NCBI RefSeq assembly: GCF_007655135.1
Contig: NC_045128.1
Coordinates: 6,262,001 to 6,326,000 of the forward strand
Direction of reading: 5' to 3'
Length of the DNA stretch: 64,000 bases
Source: Punica granatum
Taxonomy: Eukaryota; Streptophyta; Magnoliopsida; Myrtales; Lythraceae
Under the pieces are notes generated by a model, which did no database searches, was not told the origin of the DNA, and saw nothing but the letters and a program-made list of their open reading frames with translations. The translations under genes were made by a program, and so were the position numbers. Shown one piece after another: positions 49,325-60,691 of the stretch (its first letter is position 1; each line of letters opens with the position of its first letter).

Positions 49325-49780
49325 CAATTGAGAGAGACTTAAAGAGAGAAAGAGAAGAAAAGCTTCAGTTTGATGTGATGTGGGAAAATAAGGGGAAGAA
49401 AAAATCAGAAAAGGAGGATTATCAGAGAGAATTACTGTGTTTAGTGCCGCTTAATAAATTGATCTTCATTTTAAACGCTTTTTTTTCCTTTATCTAATAT
49501 ATGGGTTTGAGAGATTAAGCTAGCCTTGTCTCATTTATCCATTAATCGTATTGCGAAGGGTTACGCATTGTAGAAGCAAGAATCCAATTTCGAATATACC
49601 GCATTTCGTTCTCGCAGCTCATCTCCTGACCCATCTGATTGATTCACTAACCTTATCTCTCTCTCTCGCGATATATATATATATATATATATATAAAAAT
49701 CAGAAAGGGTCTTTTTCCTTCATTTCCATTTAACCTTCTCGTCTGCATAGATAATATATTTGTATATAAATAAATATGTA

Positions 49781-49897
49781 AGTCTGTGTATGTTGGTTGA
49801 GACTTTTGATATCATTCGAAACATCCATTCATCGATCGATCCACTAATGGCATCATTTCCACAGACATTAGCTTTCACTCCGTTTCATCAGTACTAA
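49781..49897 (+). pseudogene. X8 relic b, unit 6
   Basis: ATG at 49847; as in unit 2. Confidence 0.5.
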
Positions 49898-51773
49898 TAA
49901 GTTCCTCCACTTTTCCCTGTCATTTCCATTATTAGCCTTCTCTGGGACAAGATGATCAGTTGTTTTTTTTTTTTGGGTGAGATTAGAAGGTGTCAATAAT
50001 CTCTTGATTAAAACAAACAGTCCTCATTCGAGCATCGGCTTGGTTCCTTGCCACAAGGTGCTTTTAGTTGATTTCGTATCCCGATACTCCCACACCGTGG
50101 TTTCATTAATTCTCATTTTGTTTTTGTCAGTTGTGGCTAGATTTTGGTGATTGGAGAACGATAGTTTAAAATTTTCCTATTTTCTAGAGAATTAGAGAAC
50201 TTATTTTTCTGTTCAAATCCTAATTTGGAGTTTTGTAAATGACTTAATTAAAAGGACTTCGTGACAATAGAGAGACAGCGCACAATTGCGAAGCATTTAT
50301 TTTGCAATCACAAAGTCGATGGAATACAGAGATGGTAATGAAGAATACAAACTCAAACCAAGATCACAAAGGATATTTTACACTCCCTTCCATCCCGCCA
50401 GGGTCGTGCACTACTATAGACTGATTTGAAGTCGCCTGTATCAACAATGGAGGATGCAACCACATTGAGATGCTCTAGCTAAATAGCCGTAGGATGATGG
50501 CAATGAGCTCACGATCGTGCTGTTGAGGACGATTTCTACCATCATAGACTGTTGAACCAGAATCGTTGAGGATAAACTCCTACTGCTACAAGCTCGAAAT
50601 CAAAATTAGACTACTCTTACTAATAAATTAGTCTACTGCTAATTGAAAGCTATGTTGAAATTTTTGTTGAACGAAAGGTCCTTTCTCCGTTGGGATCTTC
50701 AGCTATTTATAAATTTTCCTTGCTCTCCAGCAATTGTGATCTTTGTCTCTGAAAGTCGAGATCATGTGTTGAGCAGTTACAACATTCCCTCTTTTACATA
50801 TAGAATTTTGGATCCTATTTGCTATGTGTTTTTAAATAATCTTCGCATTCTGGGCACTCTTGCTCGCTTCAAAACTTCTGGCGAACGCCTCAGGCTTTCA
50901 TCGCTTTGTCTTGCGTCTTAGTGACACTTTCTTGCTCCAAAACGGTATTGCCTTGCTCTGGTTTCGATAATTTTGTATTTTTTGGATGAGAGAAAAAAGT
51001 TCGTGTTAAAACTATTAAAATGTGAAAATTTTGGAATTTTTTGGTTATTGAACAAAAAATGTTTCAAATAAAAAAATTATTTAACGAGGCATTTACACGT
51101 GACATGTCAGCAGTAGCGCACACAAAAACAAGGATGGTGGGTGTCCTATTTTAAAATGAGGTAATATAATTATTCAATTTCAAAGTTATTGGGGATGTAA
51201 CTTTAATATATTCATCAGTTTTTATTATCTTTCTGGTACTAAAGTGGAAATTTTTATTTCAAAAGTAATAACCTCAGAAGGGCGGCCAATCGAGCCATTG
51301 AATTGTTCCAACCAATAACGGACACCCCAAGTTTCATAGATTGCATAATCGACCGAGCCAACTACACAAATCTTAGAATCGATGGTGGCATGATCAAACC
51401 GATCATTCTAACTTCTTCAATCTAATGTTTGAGTAGAACTAACTCGAACTTAATTAGTTAATTTTTGGCCACACATATGGAGGTCAAAGACAAACATGAT
51501 TTTTGTTCCCTTCATAATAAAAAGATTTTTGTTCCCTTCATAATAAAAACCGCATTAACAACTTTATAGTAACTAACTACATTTAAACCTACAGCTCATT
51601 ACTTGGTAACTCATTGCCATTACAGAAGAGACTAGACACACCCATGGGGTCCACATGCACCTTTGGGTGGGCCCACATCAAGACCTTCTTGCCCGCTATA
51701 GATATGCACGTATACTCCCTCGTTGAGACACTAGAAAGCATTCAAAGCAGTTCTTTCGTCAATCAATCCATCA

Positions 51774-52905
51774 ATGGCTTCTCTTCCACAGACCTCAGAT
51801 CCTATTTGGGCCGTGCGAATTTGGATACCCTATAGTTTTCAAGATATCCGGATCCTATCTATATAGGACCTGTTCCATAATTTTGGAACTATGCCCTACC
51901 ACTATTAGTCATAGAACCGAACTCTATCCAAAACTTTGTATTATATCACAGGTTCTGAATACCCGTTTAAAATCTATACTATTCTTTTTCCTTTTCTTTT
52001 TCTTTTTCTTTTTTTTCTCGATCACCCACCAGTGCGGCAGTCTCGAGGAACTCTCGCGGGACGGTAACCACTGTTTGGGAGTTTCGAACCGGCACTACAT
52101 TACATTGCCGAGGTAGGGAGGTTCTTCTTAGAGAAGCTCTAAAGCATGTCAGTGGCCACTACTTGAGCAACAGAGCTTCACGATTTGGCTGGTTCATGGT
52201 AGTGTCAACAAAGAAGAGTAGCAGTAGCTCACGCCTCGAGCCTACGGAGCAGCAGCCGTTGTCGCCCTGAAAAATGATTGCGATGGCTAAACGATTCTAG
52301 AGGAATGGGCGTCAATGGGGAGCTCAGGGGAGAGATGGATGAAGTAGAGATAAAAGAGAGCTAATTCCAGGGTTTTCCATTTTATTTTTTTCCCTTTTGT
52401 TTATGTGGGATTATTAATTTATATATATATATATATGTATATGCATGTTGTATATTTACGTGTATATATAGAAAGGCAGGTTGCAGATCCTGGTTCTGGT
52501 TCCAGTTGTGGGTACTCTCTCTGCTGGAATCGGAATCGGATTTCACCGATTCCTAATTTTTATACTCGGATCCTATCATTTTTTCTTTTTTCTTTTTTTT
52601 TTCAATTACAAAGGAAGTCCATGTAGTATATTGAAATAGAAATATTAAATATCTAATAAAGGAGCACGAGTAGTCCCACTAAGTATTGAAACTGAGACTT
52701 CTTGATCACCAGGAGAGAGGTGCGTCACCGCACTATGTCCTCTCTTGATGGACCCTATCCAATTTTCAATCAGAACTAGACCCTACCATAACGGGTAGGT
52801 TTTAATCGTTTCCAGGTATATTCGGCATCCGTACACACCTCTAGTTCTTATGGCAATGCTCCTCTTGGGTTTTGCCCTGCTTTTTCACTCTGCATCACTC
52901 TGCAA
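51774..52905 (+). pseudogene. X8 relic c with hAT-like element (51806-52843) and SINE (52578-52749), unit 6
   Basis: Carries the same 10-bp duplication before the donor as unit 2. Confidence 0.6.
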
Positions 52906-53302
52906 GTAAGCTCAGACGTACTTTCACTTCCCTGCATTTTCCATGGCATCAACATCAAAAGAAAGTCAAGTTTTCCTTTTCGAGAAAATTTTAAATGATC
53001 TTACTCCACAAAAACCTTTTGAGAAAACGGTAATAATGTTACTGTGGTTAATGGTGATTACGACAGTAATTTGGGTAATTAATACACATTCATCTATTTA
53101 TTCTCCTGTTCTCATTCCCTTTTCGTTTTGTTGGCGTAATGTTTTGAACTTTGCTTGGTAATTACGTAAATGATCATATTTCCATTCAATCCTACCAACC
53201 CGCAGTCCTTGGGGATTTCACTTTTTCCATTTAGCCCGGAGGTATCAATAGGGCCAGAATTAGGACCAAGAATAGGGGTGTCATTTATTTAGTTATTTTA
53301 AA

Positions 53303-53840
53303 AAGGATTAATAACAAAAAAATACAAAATTTTCACATTTTAACAATTCAAGCACGAATTTTTTTTTCTTAACCTAAATATGTTCATACTTTCGATTTGA
53401 TATCAATTTTAGCAGGGTCCATTTTTCCGTAAATTTGGACGGAATTGAGGTCATAGAGAGCGCCGACGACCCCAATCGGGGGGTAGGGTGCTAGTGACCC
53501 CAATCATGTAAGGGGGTGTTAGCGGTCAGAATCGAGGCCATCCCCCGAAATCGGGAGAACTCTCAAATTAGGAATTCTCCCGATTCCTTTGGTGGAGTCT
53601 TGACCCCGGCTATCACTCCCCTAATTGGGGTCACCAACACCCTCCCCCTTATTGCGTTCGCCGGCGCCCTCCCCCCGATTGGGGTCGCCGGCGCCCTCTA
53701 TGGTCCCGATTCTGTCCAAATTAACGAAGATTTTAATGTCATGCTAAAATTGTTATCAAATCAAACGTTTGTGCATTTTTAGTTAAAGACAAAATTTCGC
53801 GCTAGAATCGTTAAAATGAGAATTTTTTTATTAACCCTTT
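53303..53840. mobile_element. long inverted-repeat element, unit 6 (hybrid)
   Basis: The left two fifths match units 1-5. From about 53531 there are over a dozen differences in 300 bp (for example GCGTTCGCCGGCG for GCATTCGCAGGCG, CTTGACC for CTCGACC). The right flank TTTTAAAGATGC is the intact original border. Confidence 0.6.
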
Positions 53841-54041
53841 TAAAGATGCACATTGAAGTTATTAGTTCTCCCTTTGGCCAATTTTTGTAAAGTGTCGAAC
53901 TTAAAAATTGATGCAGGACTATTGTTGATAAAAACAATTTAAAAAATAATTGGTAATCTTGGAATATGCTATAGTATTTGGGGTATTAATTTAAAACCAT
54001 CTAAATGATTGATACGCAAAAGCAATTATTCACAATTATAT

Positions 54042-54219
54042 GGTATGAACCCTAATATATTGTAGCCCAATTTGATCTCGACAAATCTAATCGAACCGGG
54101 TCGGCCCACTAAGGAATAAAACTCTCCCAGCATGGATTTTCTGCATTCACGAAAAATCGGATCCGAGACCTTGCTTAAATGGAACAAGCGATGAACTGCT
54201 TGAGCCTATCCACGTTAGT
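54042..54219 (-). mobile_element. tRNA-derived SINE, unit 7
   Basis: A 10-bp target duplication ACAATTATAT lies at 54032-54041 and 54220-54229. On the minus strand the head reads GATAGGCTCAAGCAGTTCAT (box A-like) then GCAAGGTCTCGGATCCGA (box B-like). The body with TAGTGGGCCGACCCGGTTCGA matches a SINE type I recall as common in dicots. Confidence 0.65.
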
Positions 54220-54422
54220 ACAATTATATATTAATTTTTCAGAAAAATTATGCTTCCAACTACCATATCCAACTCATATTATAATTTGAGTATTTTTGTT
54301 CCCTTTTAATCAAACTATGCTTCCACTTTAATCATAGAGTCGAGGACAGCACAAACAAACCGACTCCAATCAATCGTTTAAATGTGTTGATCGAGCAAAA
54401 CTAACTCGAACTTAATTAGTTA

Positions 54423-54742
54423 GGTAGCGTTTGGTAACATAATAGAGTATAACTATACTTAACTCCACGAGATGAAAAAAAAAATGAGAGAGTTTATTAT
54501 TGAATTGAATAAGAAGATAAAAAAGTAATGATTATATTGTTAAATAGAAGGAAAAGTAATGAATAGTCGAGAGAAATTAATATTAAAAAATTAATTGTAA
54601 TAACAGTAAAGAAAACGTATATGAGAGAATTTATAATTAAATTGAAGAAAAAAATATAAATGTAATAATAGTATTGTTGAATTGATAGGAAAGTAAAGTG
54701 AAGTTAAAGTGAATAGAGTTTGATTTAGTAAAGAAACAAAGT
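54423..54742. mobile_element. single Tourist-like MITE, unit 7
   Basis: Starts GGTAGCGTTTGGTAAC and ends ATTTAGTAAAGAAACAAAGT. Only one is present, supporting local duplication in the ancestor of the young units. Confidence 0.5.
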
Positions 54743-55409
54743 TTATGGCCTGGATAAGTCCAAGTGTGGAGGACAAAGTCAAATTGAATTTTTCTTTCCT
54801 CCACAATAAAACACCACGTTAATAACCTTTCTTTTTATTATTAACTAACTACATTTATTCCTCCGGCTCATTTGGTAACTCACTGTCACTATTTAAAAAC
54901 ACACCCACATATATTTATATATATGCATTTCTTCATGGTTGAGACACTGCAAGTGCAAATCATTCTAAGCATTTCTTTGATCAATCAATCCATCCATTAT
55001 GGCTTCCCTTCCACAAACCTCAGTCCCATGTCTCTTCTCCTCCTCTTAGCTTTTGCCCCGCTACTTCACTCCGCAAGTAAGCTTAGTAGCTCTTTTACTT
55101 AAAAGAAAATTGGGTTTTCTTTTCGAGAAAATTTTATACAGTCTTATTTCACAAAAATGTGTTGAGAAACATCAGTTAGATGTTGCTATGATTAATTTGT
55201 GATTATGGCAGTAATTTGGGTAATTAATACCCATTCATCATTGGTTGGAGTTTTATTCATGCCAAGGGGCGAGCTCCAAGAATTTCTCTCCTGTTTTCAT
55301 TCCCTTCGAACATTGTTGGTGGAAACTTTCATGATTACCTATTAATCTGTCCGAAATAATCACGCATGATTACCTACTGTTGCACGGCACCGATTCAACA
55401 GTCACCAAG

Positions 55410-55758
55410 TGACGCAGCGTACAACGCGAGTAACCGTCACAGACTCGTTGATTCGCGCACGAATACCGGAACTACGACCTTCTATACCTGTTGATTCTAC
55501 GAATACCAGGAAATAGGCATCAAACTCGAATCCAAGATTGGAGAAAGCACGAAAGCTTTGAATTTTATTGATAATTCAAAAGACGACTCCCTTGCCCTAG
55601 GGCTTACAGAAAGTTTAAATAGGGTATTAATAAACCTAAATTGCATAAAAAAAACTAAACTTTTTAAAAATTGCAAAAACACCCTAATTAACATAAATTG
55701 CCTGTTTGAGATCCTAAATGATGGAATTTGCCTTAAATATCGAAAAATCACGGCGAAG
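55410..55758 (-). repeat. 3' LTR of the gypsy element, truncated
   Basis: Matches 58184-58533 with about 18 substitutions and one indel by eye, nearly all transitions. The outermost plus-strand base pattern is TGACGCAG. Roughly the last 95 bases of the LTR (58534-58627 equivalent) are missing, where a deletion joins it to RT. Confidence 0.85.
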
Positions 55759-56449
55759 AACAGAGAGGACTTCACGCAAGTGGGCCAAGTGTTGCTCGGG
55801 GTCGGCACTGTAGATCAAGATGTCATCAAAATACACGACCACACACCGACCAATGAAAGGCCGCAGAATCTGGTTCATCACCCTCATGAACGTACTCGGT
55901 GCATTCGATAGTCCAAACGGCATTACCAGCCATTCATATAGCCCCTCCCTAGTCTTGAATGCGGTCTAATTGGTCCATTCTTAGCCTAGGTAAAGTCCAT
56001 CTTGTTGTGATAGAAATGAACTAAAACTTACATTCATCCCCAAGACGAATCCGAATCTGGTGATATCCACTCTTCAAGTCTAGCTTCGTAAAAATTATGG
56101 CGCCACTCAGCTGGTCAAGCAAATCATCTAAGTGAGGAATGGGAAAACGATACCTGACCGTTATCTTGTTCATGGCTCGGCTGTCTACACACATACGCCA
56201 TGATCCATCTTTCTTAGGCACTAAAAGTGCCGGGACAGCACACGGGCTCATATTCTCCCGAATAAACCCTTTCGATATTAGCTCCTCCACCTGTCTCCTT
56301 AACTCTTCATGTTCAGCTGGGCTCATCCTGTAGTGTGGTCTGTTTGGAAGGGCCGCACCAGGCTGCAAGTCGATATGATGCTGGATGTCCCGCAAGGGTG
56401 GTAGACCATTTGGCAGCTCCTCAGAAAAGACATCCTGAAATTCTTTCAA
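55714..56449 (-). pseudogene. gypsy reverse transcriptase, broken
   Basis: The N-terminal part (56449-56021) has [36 protein letters not shown] and [15 protein letters not shown]. The C-terminal part (about 55965-55755) has [14 protein letters not shown] and the YFDDIL active-site motif. About 65 foreign bases near 55966-56030 (with ACTTTACCTAGGCTAAGAA) and a stop separate the parts. The sequence runs into the 3' LTR after EVLSVLRR, so RNase H is absent. Confidence 0.85.
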
Positions 56450-56539
56450 GATCAGTAAGGACTAACAAGACGTAAGACCCTCCTCCACAACCTCCCTGCC
56501 TACAAGAGCAAACATATACTCTGCATCATGCAACTCCTC

Positions 56540-57010
56540 CTAAAATCGGGCAAGGGACAGCAAGTTGGTTGCGGTAACCGGATTCGCAGGTTCGGGCTCA
56601 ATAGCGTCCCTCCCTCTGTTTGGTACCAGCACAATCTTTAATCCCTTATGCATGAAGTTGTATTTATTGGTTCGTCCATCATGGCTCATACTCCTATCAA
56701 ACTGCCAAGGCCTTCCCAACAACAAGTGACACGCGTCCATCATGATAACATCACACCACACAGAGTCCCTATACCGGGGGCCAATAGAGAAAGTAACCAA
56801 CGCGCGCTTCAGCACACTCACTTCACCTCCTTTCTTCAGCCATGCCAGCTTATATGGTTTAGGATGTGGCTCACTTCTTAGGCTCAATTTCTGCACAACC
56901 TCAGCAAATACGATGTTCTCACAGCTGCCCCAGTCTATCATGAAACGACAGACTTTATTTCCGATGGTGCAGGTGGACTGGAAGATGTTGTTACGTAGCT
57001 AGTCTTCGTC
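56540..57010 (-). pseudogene. gypsy protease (retropepsin-like) region, broken
   Basis: Reads TCTIGNKVCRFMIDWGSCEN and later MMDACHLLLGRPWQFDR, the ends of a gypsy aspartic protease. The active-site D-S/T-G is D-W-G, so it would not be expected to work. A stop sits before this part (near 57000) and two more lie after it (56540-56542 and near 56463). Confidence 0.75.
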
Positions 57011-57151
57011 TGCAGCTCTCGGGGTCATACAAGACCTTCTAACCACCAGATTGGGCACTTCGTCTCCAGTCACAATTTCTTCCTCCTCCTCGTCAAACTC
57101 GACCTCTCCATCGCCTCCAGCTACATAAACTGCGTCATCAGACAATTCCTC

Positions 57152-58087
57152 TTAAATAAACATCGCCCTTTTTTCCCCTTTTCTGCACTCAGATTGCCGA
57201 TGCCTGGGCTCTCCACACTTGAAGCACTTCGCCCCGCTACTGCTCGGCCCAATGTTGGCAGGCCTCATCGGACGTCCAGGGACAACACTACTACCGCCAG
57301 CTCGGACGGCCCCATTGGTTCCTGCAACGGCAACACCTTCACCGAACGCCCCGCTGCTCGCTCGCTTCTGCTGTCTCTGTCTCTCGATAATCAGGGCCCT
57401 CTGATGGGCGGAAGACACGTTAATAGGGTCGAACAAATTAACCGTGTCCTGTAACTGCACTCTCAGTCCACCAATATATCTCGCCACCAGCTGATCCTCG
57501 GTTTCCTTAAGCTCGTTACGAGCAACCAACTGGTAGAACTCATTGGTGTAATCATCCACCGACCTACTCCCCTGCCTCAAGTTCTGCAGGCATTGGTACA
57601 TGATCCTCTGAAAATTATAGGGCAGAAAGGTAGCCCTCATCTTTTTCTTCATCTTTTCCCATGATGTGATCTTCGGTTTGCCCATCCTACTACGGGTAAG
57701 CTTCGTCTGCTGCCATCACGCCGACACCCTACCACGCAATCGAGTCGCCACAAGCTGTACCCGCTTGGTCTCAGGTACCCCTTTGAACTCCAAAACCTCT
57801 TCTACCGTTGCCAGCCAATCTAGAAACTCTTCTGGCTGCAAACCCCCTTGGAATTCGGGAATATCGGTCCGAATGCCTGTCTCCCATCGCTGCCTGTCTT
57901 CCTCGATTGGGTCCCTTTGCCGTCTTCGTGGAACATCAGCGAAAAAATTCTCCCTTTCCGACCCCGCTTCAGTTTCCTCTCGATCAATGTTAGAATTTGA
58001 ATTAGGGTTTCTCCGATTCTGATTTTCCATAAGTGCAGCCACCTGCTGTGTTAGCTGCTCCATCATACGATCCAGCCTCTGCTCCAA
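57152..58087 (-). pseudogene. gypsy Gag, interrupted
   Basis: The N-terminal part (58087-57716) has a coiled MEQRLDRMMEQLTQQ start and the gag core IPEFQGGLQPEEFLDWLATV. The downstream part (to 57152) has WEKMKKKMRATFLP, GSRSVDDYTNEFYQL and one CCHC zinc knuckle, CFKCGEPRHRQSEC. One in-frame TGA near 57715, in a Trp-rich stretch, divides the two. A TAA ends it right after the knuckle tail. Confidence 0.85.
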
Positions 58088-58168
58088 ATGTCACAGATTA
58101 TCACGGTCATAAACATCTTCCACACGATCCCTCCTCCTAGGCGGCATCGTTGATCCAAGAACGAACCT

Positions 58169-58181
58169 GGCTCTGATACCA
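58169..58181 (-). other. primer binding site for initiator tRNA-Met
   Basis: The minus strand reads TGGTATCAGAGCC two bases inside the 5' LTR, the standard plant iMet primer site. It fixes the LTR border and the element's orientation. Confidence 0.9.
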
Positions 58182-58183
58182 AC

Positions 58184-58627
58184 TGACGCAGCATACAACG
58201 CGAGTAACCGTCACAGACTTGTTGATTCGTGCACGAATACCGGAACTACGACCCTCTATACCTGTTGATTCTACAAATACCAGGAAATAGGCATCAAACT
58301 CGAATCCGAGATTGGACAAAGCACGAAAGTTCTGAATTTTATTGATAATTCAAAAGACGACTCCCTTGCCCTAGGGCTTACAGAAAGCTTAAATATGGTA
58401 TTAATAAACCTAAATTGCATAAAAGAACTAAACTTTTCAAAAATTGCAAAAACACCCTAATTAACATAAATTGCCTGTTTGAGGCCCTAAACAATGGAAT
58501 TTGCCTTAAATATCGAAAAATCACGGCAAAGCGGTGAGTTTTGCTCCGGAGGCCATTTCCTTCAAGATAGGGCCGTCATAACCTATTTTTTTCCAGGTAC
58601 CGACTCGCCAGGTCTTCTACCGTATCA
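58184..58627 (-). repeat. 5' LTR of the gypsy element, complete (444 bp)
   Basis: Bounded by TG and CA on the plus strand (TGACGCAG ... CGTATCA), next to the CCAAG duplication on the right and the primer site on the left. Confidence 0.88.
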
Positions 58628-59134
58628 CCAAGGCAACTTCGGAAACAAATGGTAGTTGGTGCATCGCGAAGACTGGAGCTAAAGTCTCCAAGCTCCAGGC
58701 GGCCCTTGACTATGCCTGCGGTCATGGCGCGGACTGCGCCCCGATCCAACAAGGAGCCCTTTGCTTCGAGCCCAACACAATCGCTGCTCATGCATCGTAT
58801 GCCATGAACGCCCTCTACCAGCACTTCGAGAAGAAACCTACCAATTGCGACTTTGGGGGTTCGGCCATGCTCACTTCCAGCGATCCAAGTAAAACTTCTT
58901 TTTCAAAGGGCCGCTTTTATTTGAAAACCTTTTCCGAATGATTAACCATTTAAAAATCTATCAATACTAAAAAATACTAACTCTTGTAGAAATGTTTGAA
59001 GTGTAGTGATATATACTCTCTTTCTTTATATCTTTGTTAGACTCATAATTCTCCTTTTAACTGAAGAGTACTAATTCCTTGACAAATTCCTCTTGTTTTC
59101 AGGTCATGGTAACTGCGTATATCCTGGCAAATAG

Positions 59135-60160
59135 CAACCGAGAGACTTAAGAGAGAGAGAAGAAAAGTTTCATTTTGATGTGATGTGGGAAAATAAGGAG
59201 GGGGGAGAGAGAGAGAGAAGGAGGATTACAAGAGAGAATTACTATGTTTAGTGCCGTTTAATCAATTGATCTTCATTTTAAACGCTTTTTTTTTCTTATC
59301 TAATATATGGGTTTGAGAGATTAAGCTAACGTTGTCTCATTTATCCATTAATCGTACTGCGACGGGTTACGCTTTAGAAGCAAGAATCCAATTTCAAATA
59401 TACCGCCTCATGGATCCATGAAAAAACACCGCGTTGCGTTCTAATTACAAGCTAATGAACTCATGATCGTGCTGCTGAGGACAATTTCTACCGTCACAGA
59501 CTGTTGAACCGAAACCATTGAGGATAAACTCCTACTGCTACAAGGTCGAAATCTAAATTAGACTACTCTTACTGATAACTTAGTCTACTGAGAATTGAAA
59601 GATATGTTGAAATTTTTGTTGAACGAAAGGACCTTTCTCCGTTGGGATCTTCGGCTATTTATAAATTTTCCTTGCTCTCGAGCAATTGTGATCTTCGTCT
59701 CTGAAAGTCGAGATCATGTGTTGAGCAGTTACAACTCTTTTACTTATAGAATTTTTTATCATATTGACTAAGTGTTTTTAAATAATCTTCGCATTCTGGG
59801 CACTCTTGCTCCTTCAAAACTTCTGGCTAATGCCTCGCTTTGTCTCGCGTCTTAGGGACACTTTCTTGCTCCAAAACGGTGCTGCCTTGCTCTGGTTTCG
59901 ATAATTTTGTATTTTTTGGATGAGAGAAAAAGTTAGTGCTAAAATCATTAAAATTTTAAAATTTTAAAATTTTTCAGTTATTAACCCAAAAATGTTTCAA
60001 ATAAAAAAAATTATTTAACAAGACATTTACACGTGACACATCAGCAGTAGCGCAGGTAAAAACAAAGATGGTGTGTGTCCTATTTTAAAATGAAGTATTA
60101 TAATTATTCAATTTCAAAGTTATTGGTGATGTAACTTAAATTTATCCATCACTTTTTATT
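59135..60160. other. X8 3' flank and LTR-like segment, unit 7
   Basis: Follows the X8 gene like 20917-21230 in unit 2, then skips the relic b module and continues with the diverged equivalent of 22095-22797 (ATGATCGTGCTGCTGAGGAC onward). The 92-codon frame of the young units is broken here. No gene is seen. Confidence 0.45.
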
Positions 60161-60691
60161 ATCTTTCTGGTACTGAAGTGGAAATTTTTATTTCAAGAGC
60201 AATAACCTAAGAAGGGCAGCCAATCGAGCCATTGGATAGTTCCAATCGATAACGGACCCCCCAAGTTCCACAGATTGCATAATCGGCCAGGCCAACTACA
60301 CAAATCTTAGAATCGATGATGGCACGATCAAACTGATTATTCTAACCTCTTCAATATAATGTTCAAGTGGAACTAACTCGAACTTAATTAGTTAATTTTT
60401 TACCACGCATGTGGAGGTCAAAGACAAACAGGATTTTATAAAAACCGCATTAACAGTCTTATAATAACTAACTATATTTAAACTTACTGCTCATTACTTG
60501 GTAATTCATTACCATTACAGAAGAGACTAGACACACCCATGGGGTCCACATGCACCTTTGGGTGGGCCCACATCAAGGCCTTCTTGTCCACTATAGATAT
60601 GCACGTATACTCCCTGGTTGAGACACTGCAAAGCATTTCTTTCGTCAATCAATCCATCAATGGCTTCTCTTCCACAGACCTCAGTTCCTAT

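Larger units (their letters stand above)
46590..53834. repeat. tandem array unit 6 (7245 bp), last young unit
   Basis: Like units 2-5 up to about 53520. From there the right part of its inverted-repeat element is of a different, older sequence type, and it runs directly into the flank of unit 7 (TTTTAAAGATGCACATTG) with no LINE piece. Confidence 0.92.
55410..58627 (-). mobile_element. degenerate Ty3/gypsy LTR retrotransposon
   Basis: Flanked by the 5-bp duplication CCAAG (55405-55409 and 58628-58632). In element orientation, the order is 5' LTR, primer site, gag, protease, reverse transcriptase, then a truncated 3' LTR. Protease before RT in the gag-pol order and the RT sequence fit Ty3/gypsy. 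RNase H, integrase and the polypurine tract are gone, so the clade is unsure. At least five stop codons interrupt gag-pol. It cannot be autonomous. Confidence 0.9.
55028..59134 (+). pseudogene. X8/CBM43 gene copy 7, split by a gypsy element
   Basis: The first ATG (54999) is frameshifted by one lost base, but the second ATG (55028) is in frame and still gives a leader (MSLLLLLAFAPLLHSA) ending at 55076. Exon 2 starts at 55402, is cut after eight bases by the insertion, resumes at 58633 and ends at 58888. Exon 3 is 59103-59134. Apart from the insertion the X8 domain is whole: GSWCIAKTGAKVSKL, DYACGHGADCAPIQQ, HASYAMNALYQ, NCDFGGSAM, GNCVYPGK. It differs from the young copies at many residues. 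Confidence 0.75.

Noticed and set aside
12037..53834. CRISPR-like or satellite array
   Set aside because: The repeats are 7.2-kb gene-bearing units with transposons, not short spaced repeats or a centromeric satellite.
55558..55911. 117-codon plus-strand frame over the LTR and RT
   Set aside because: Antisense shadow of the gypsy element.
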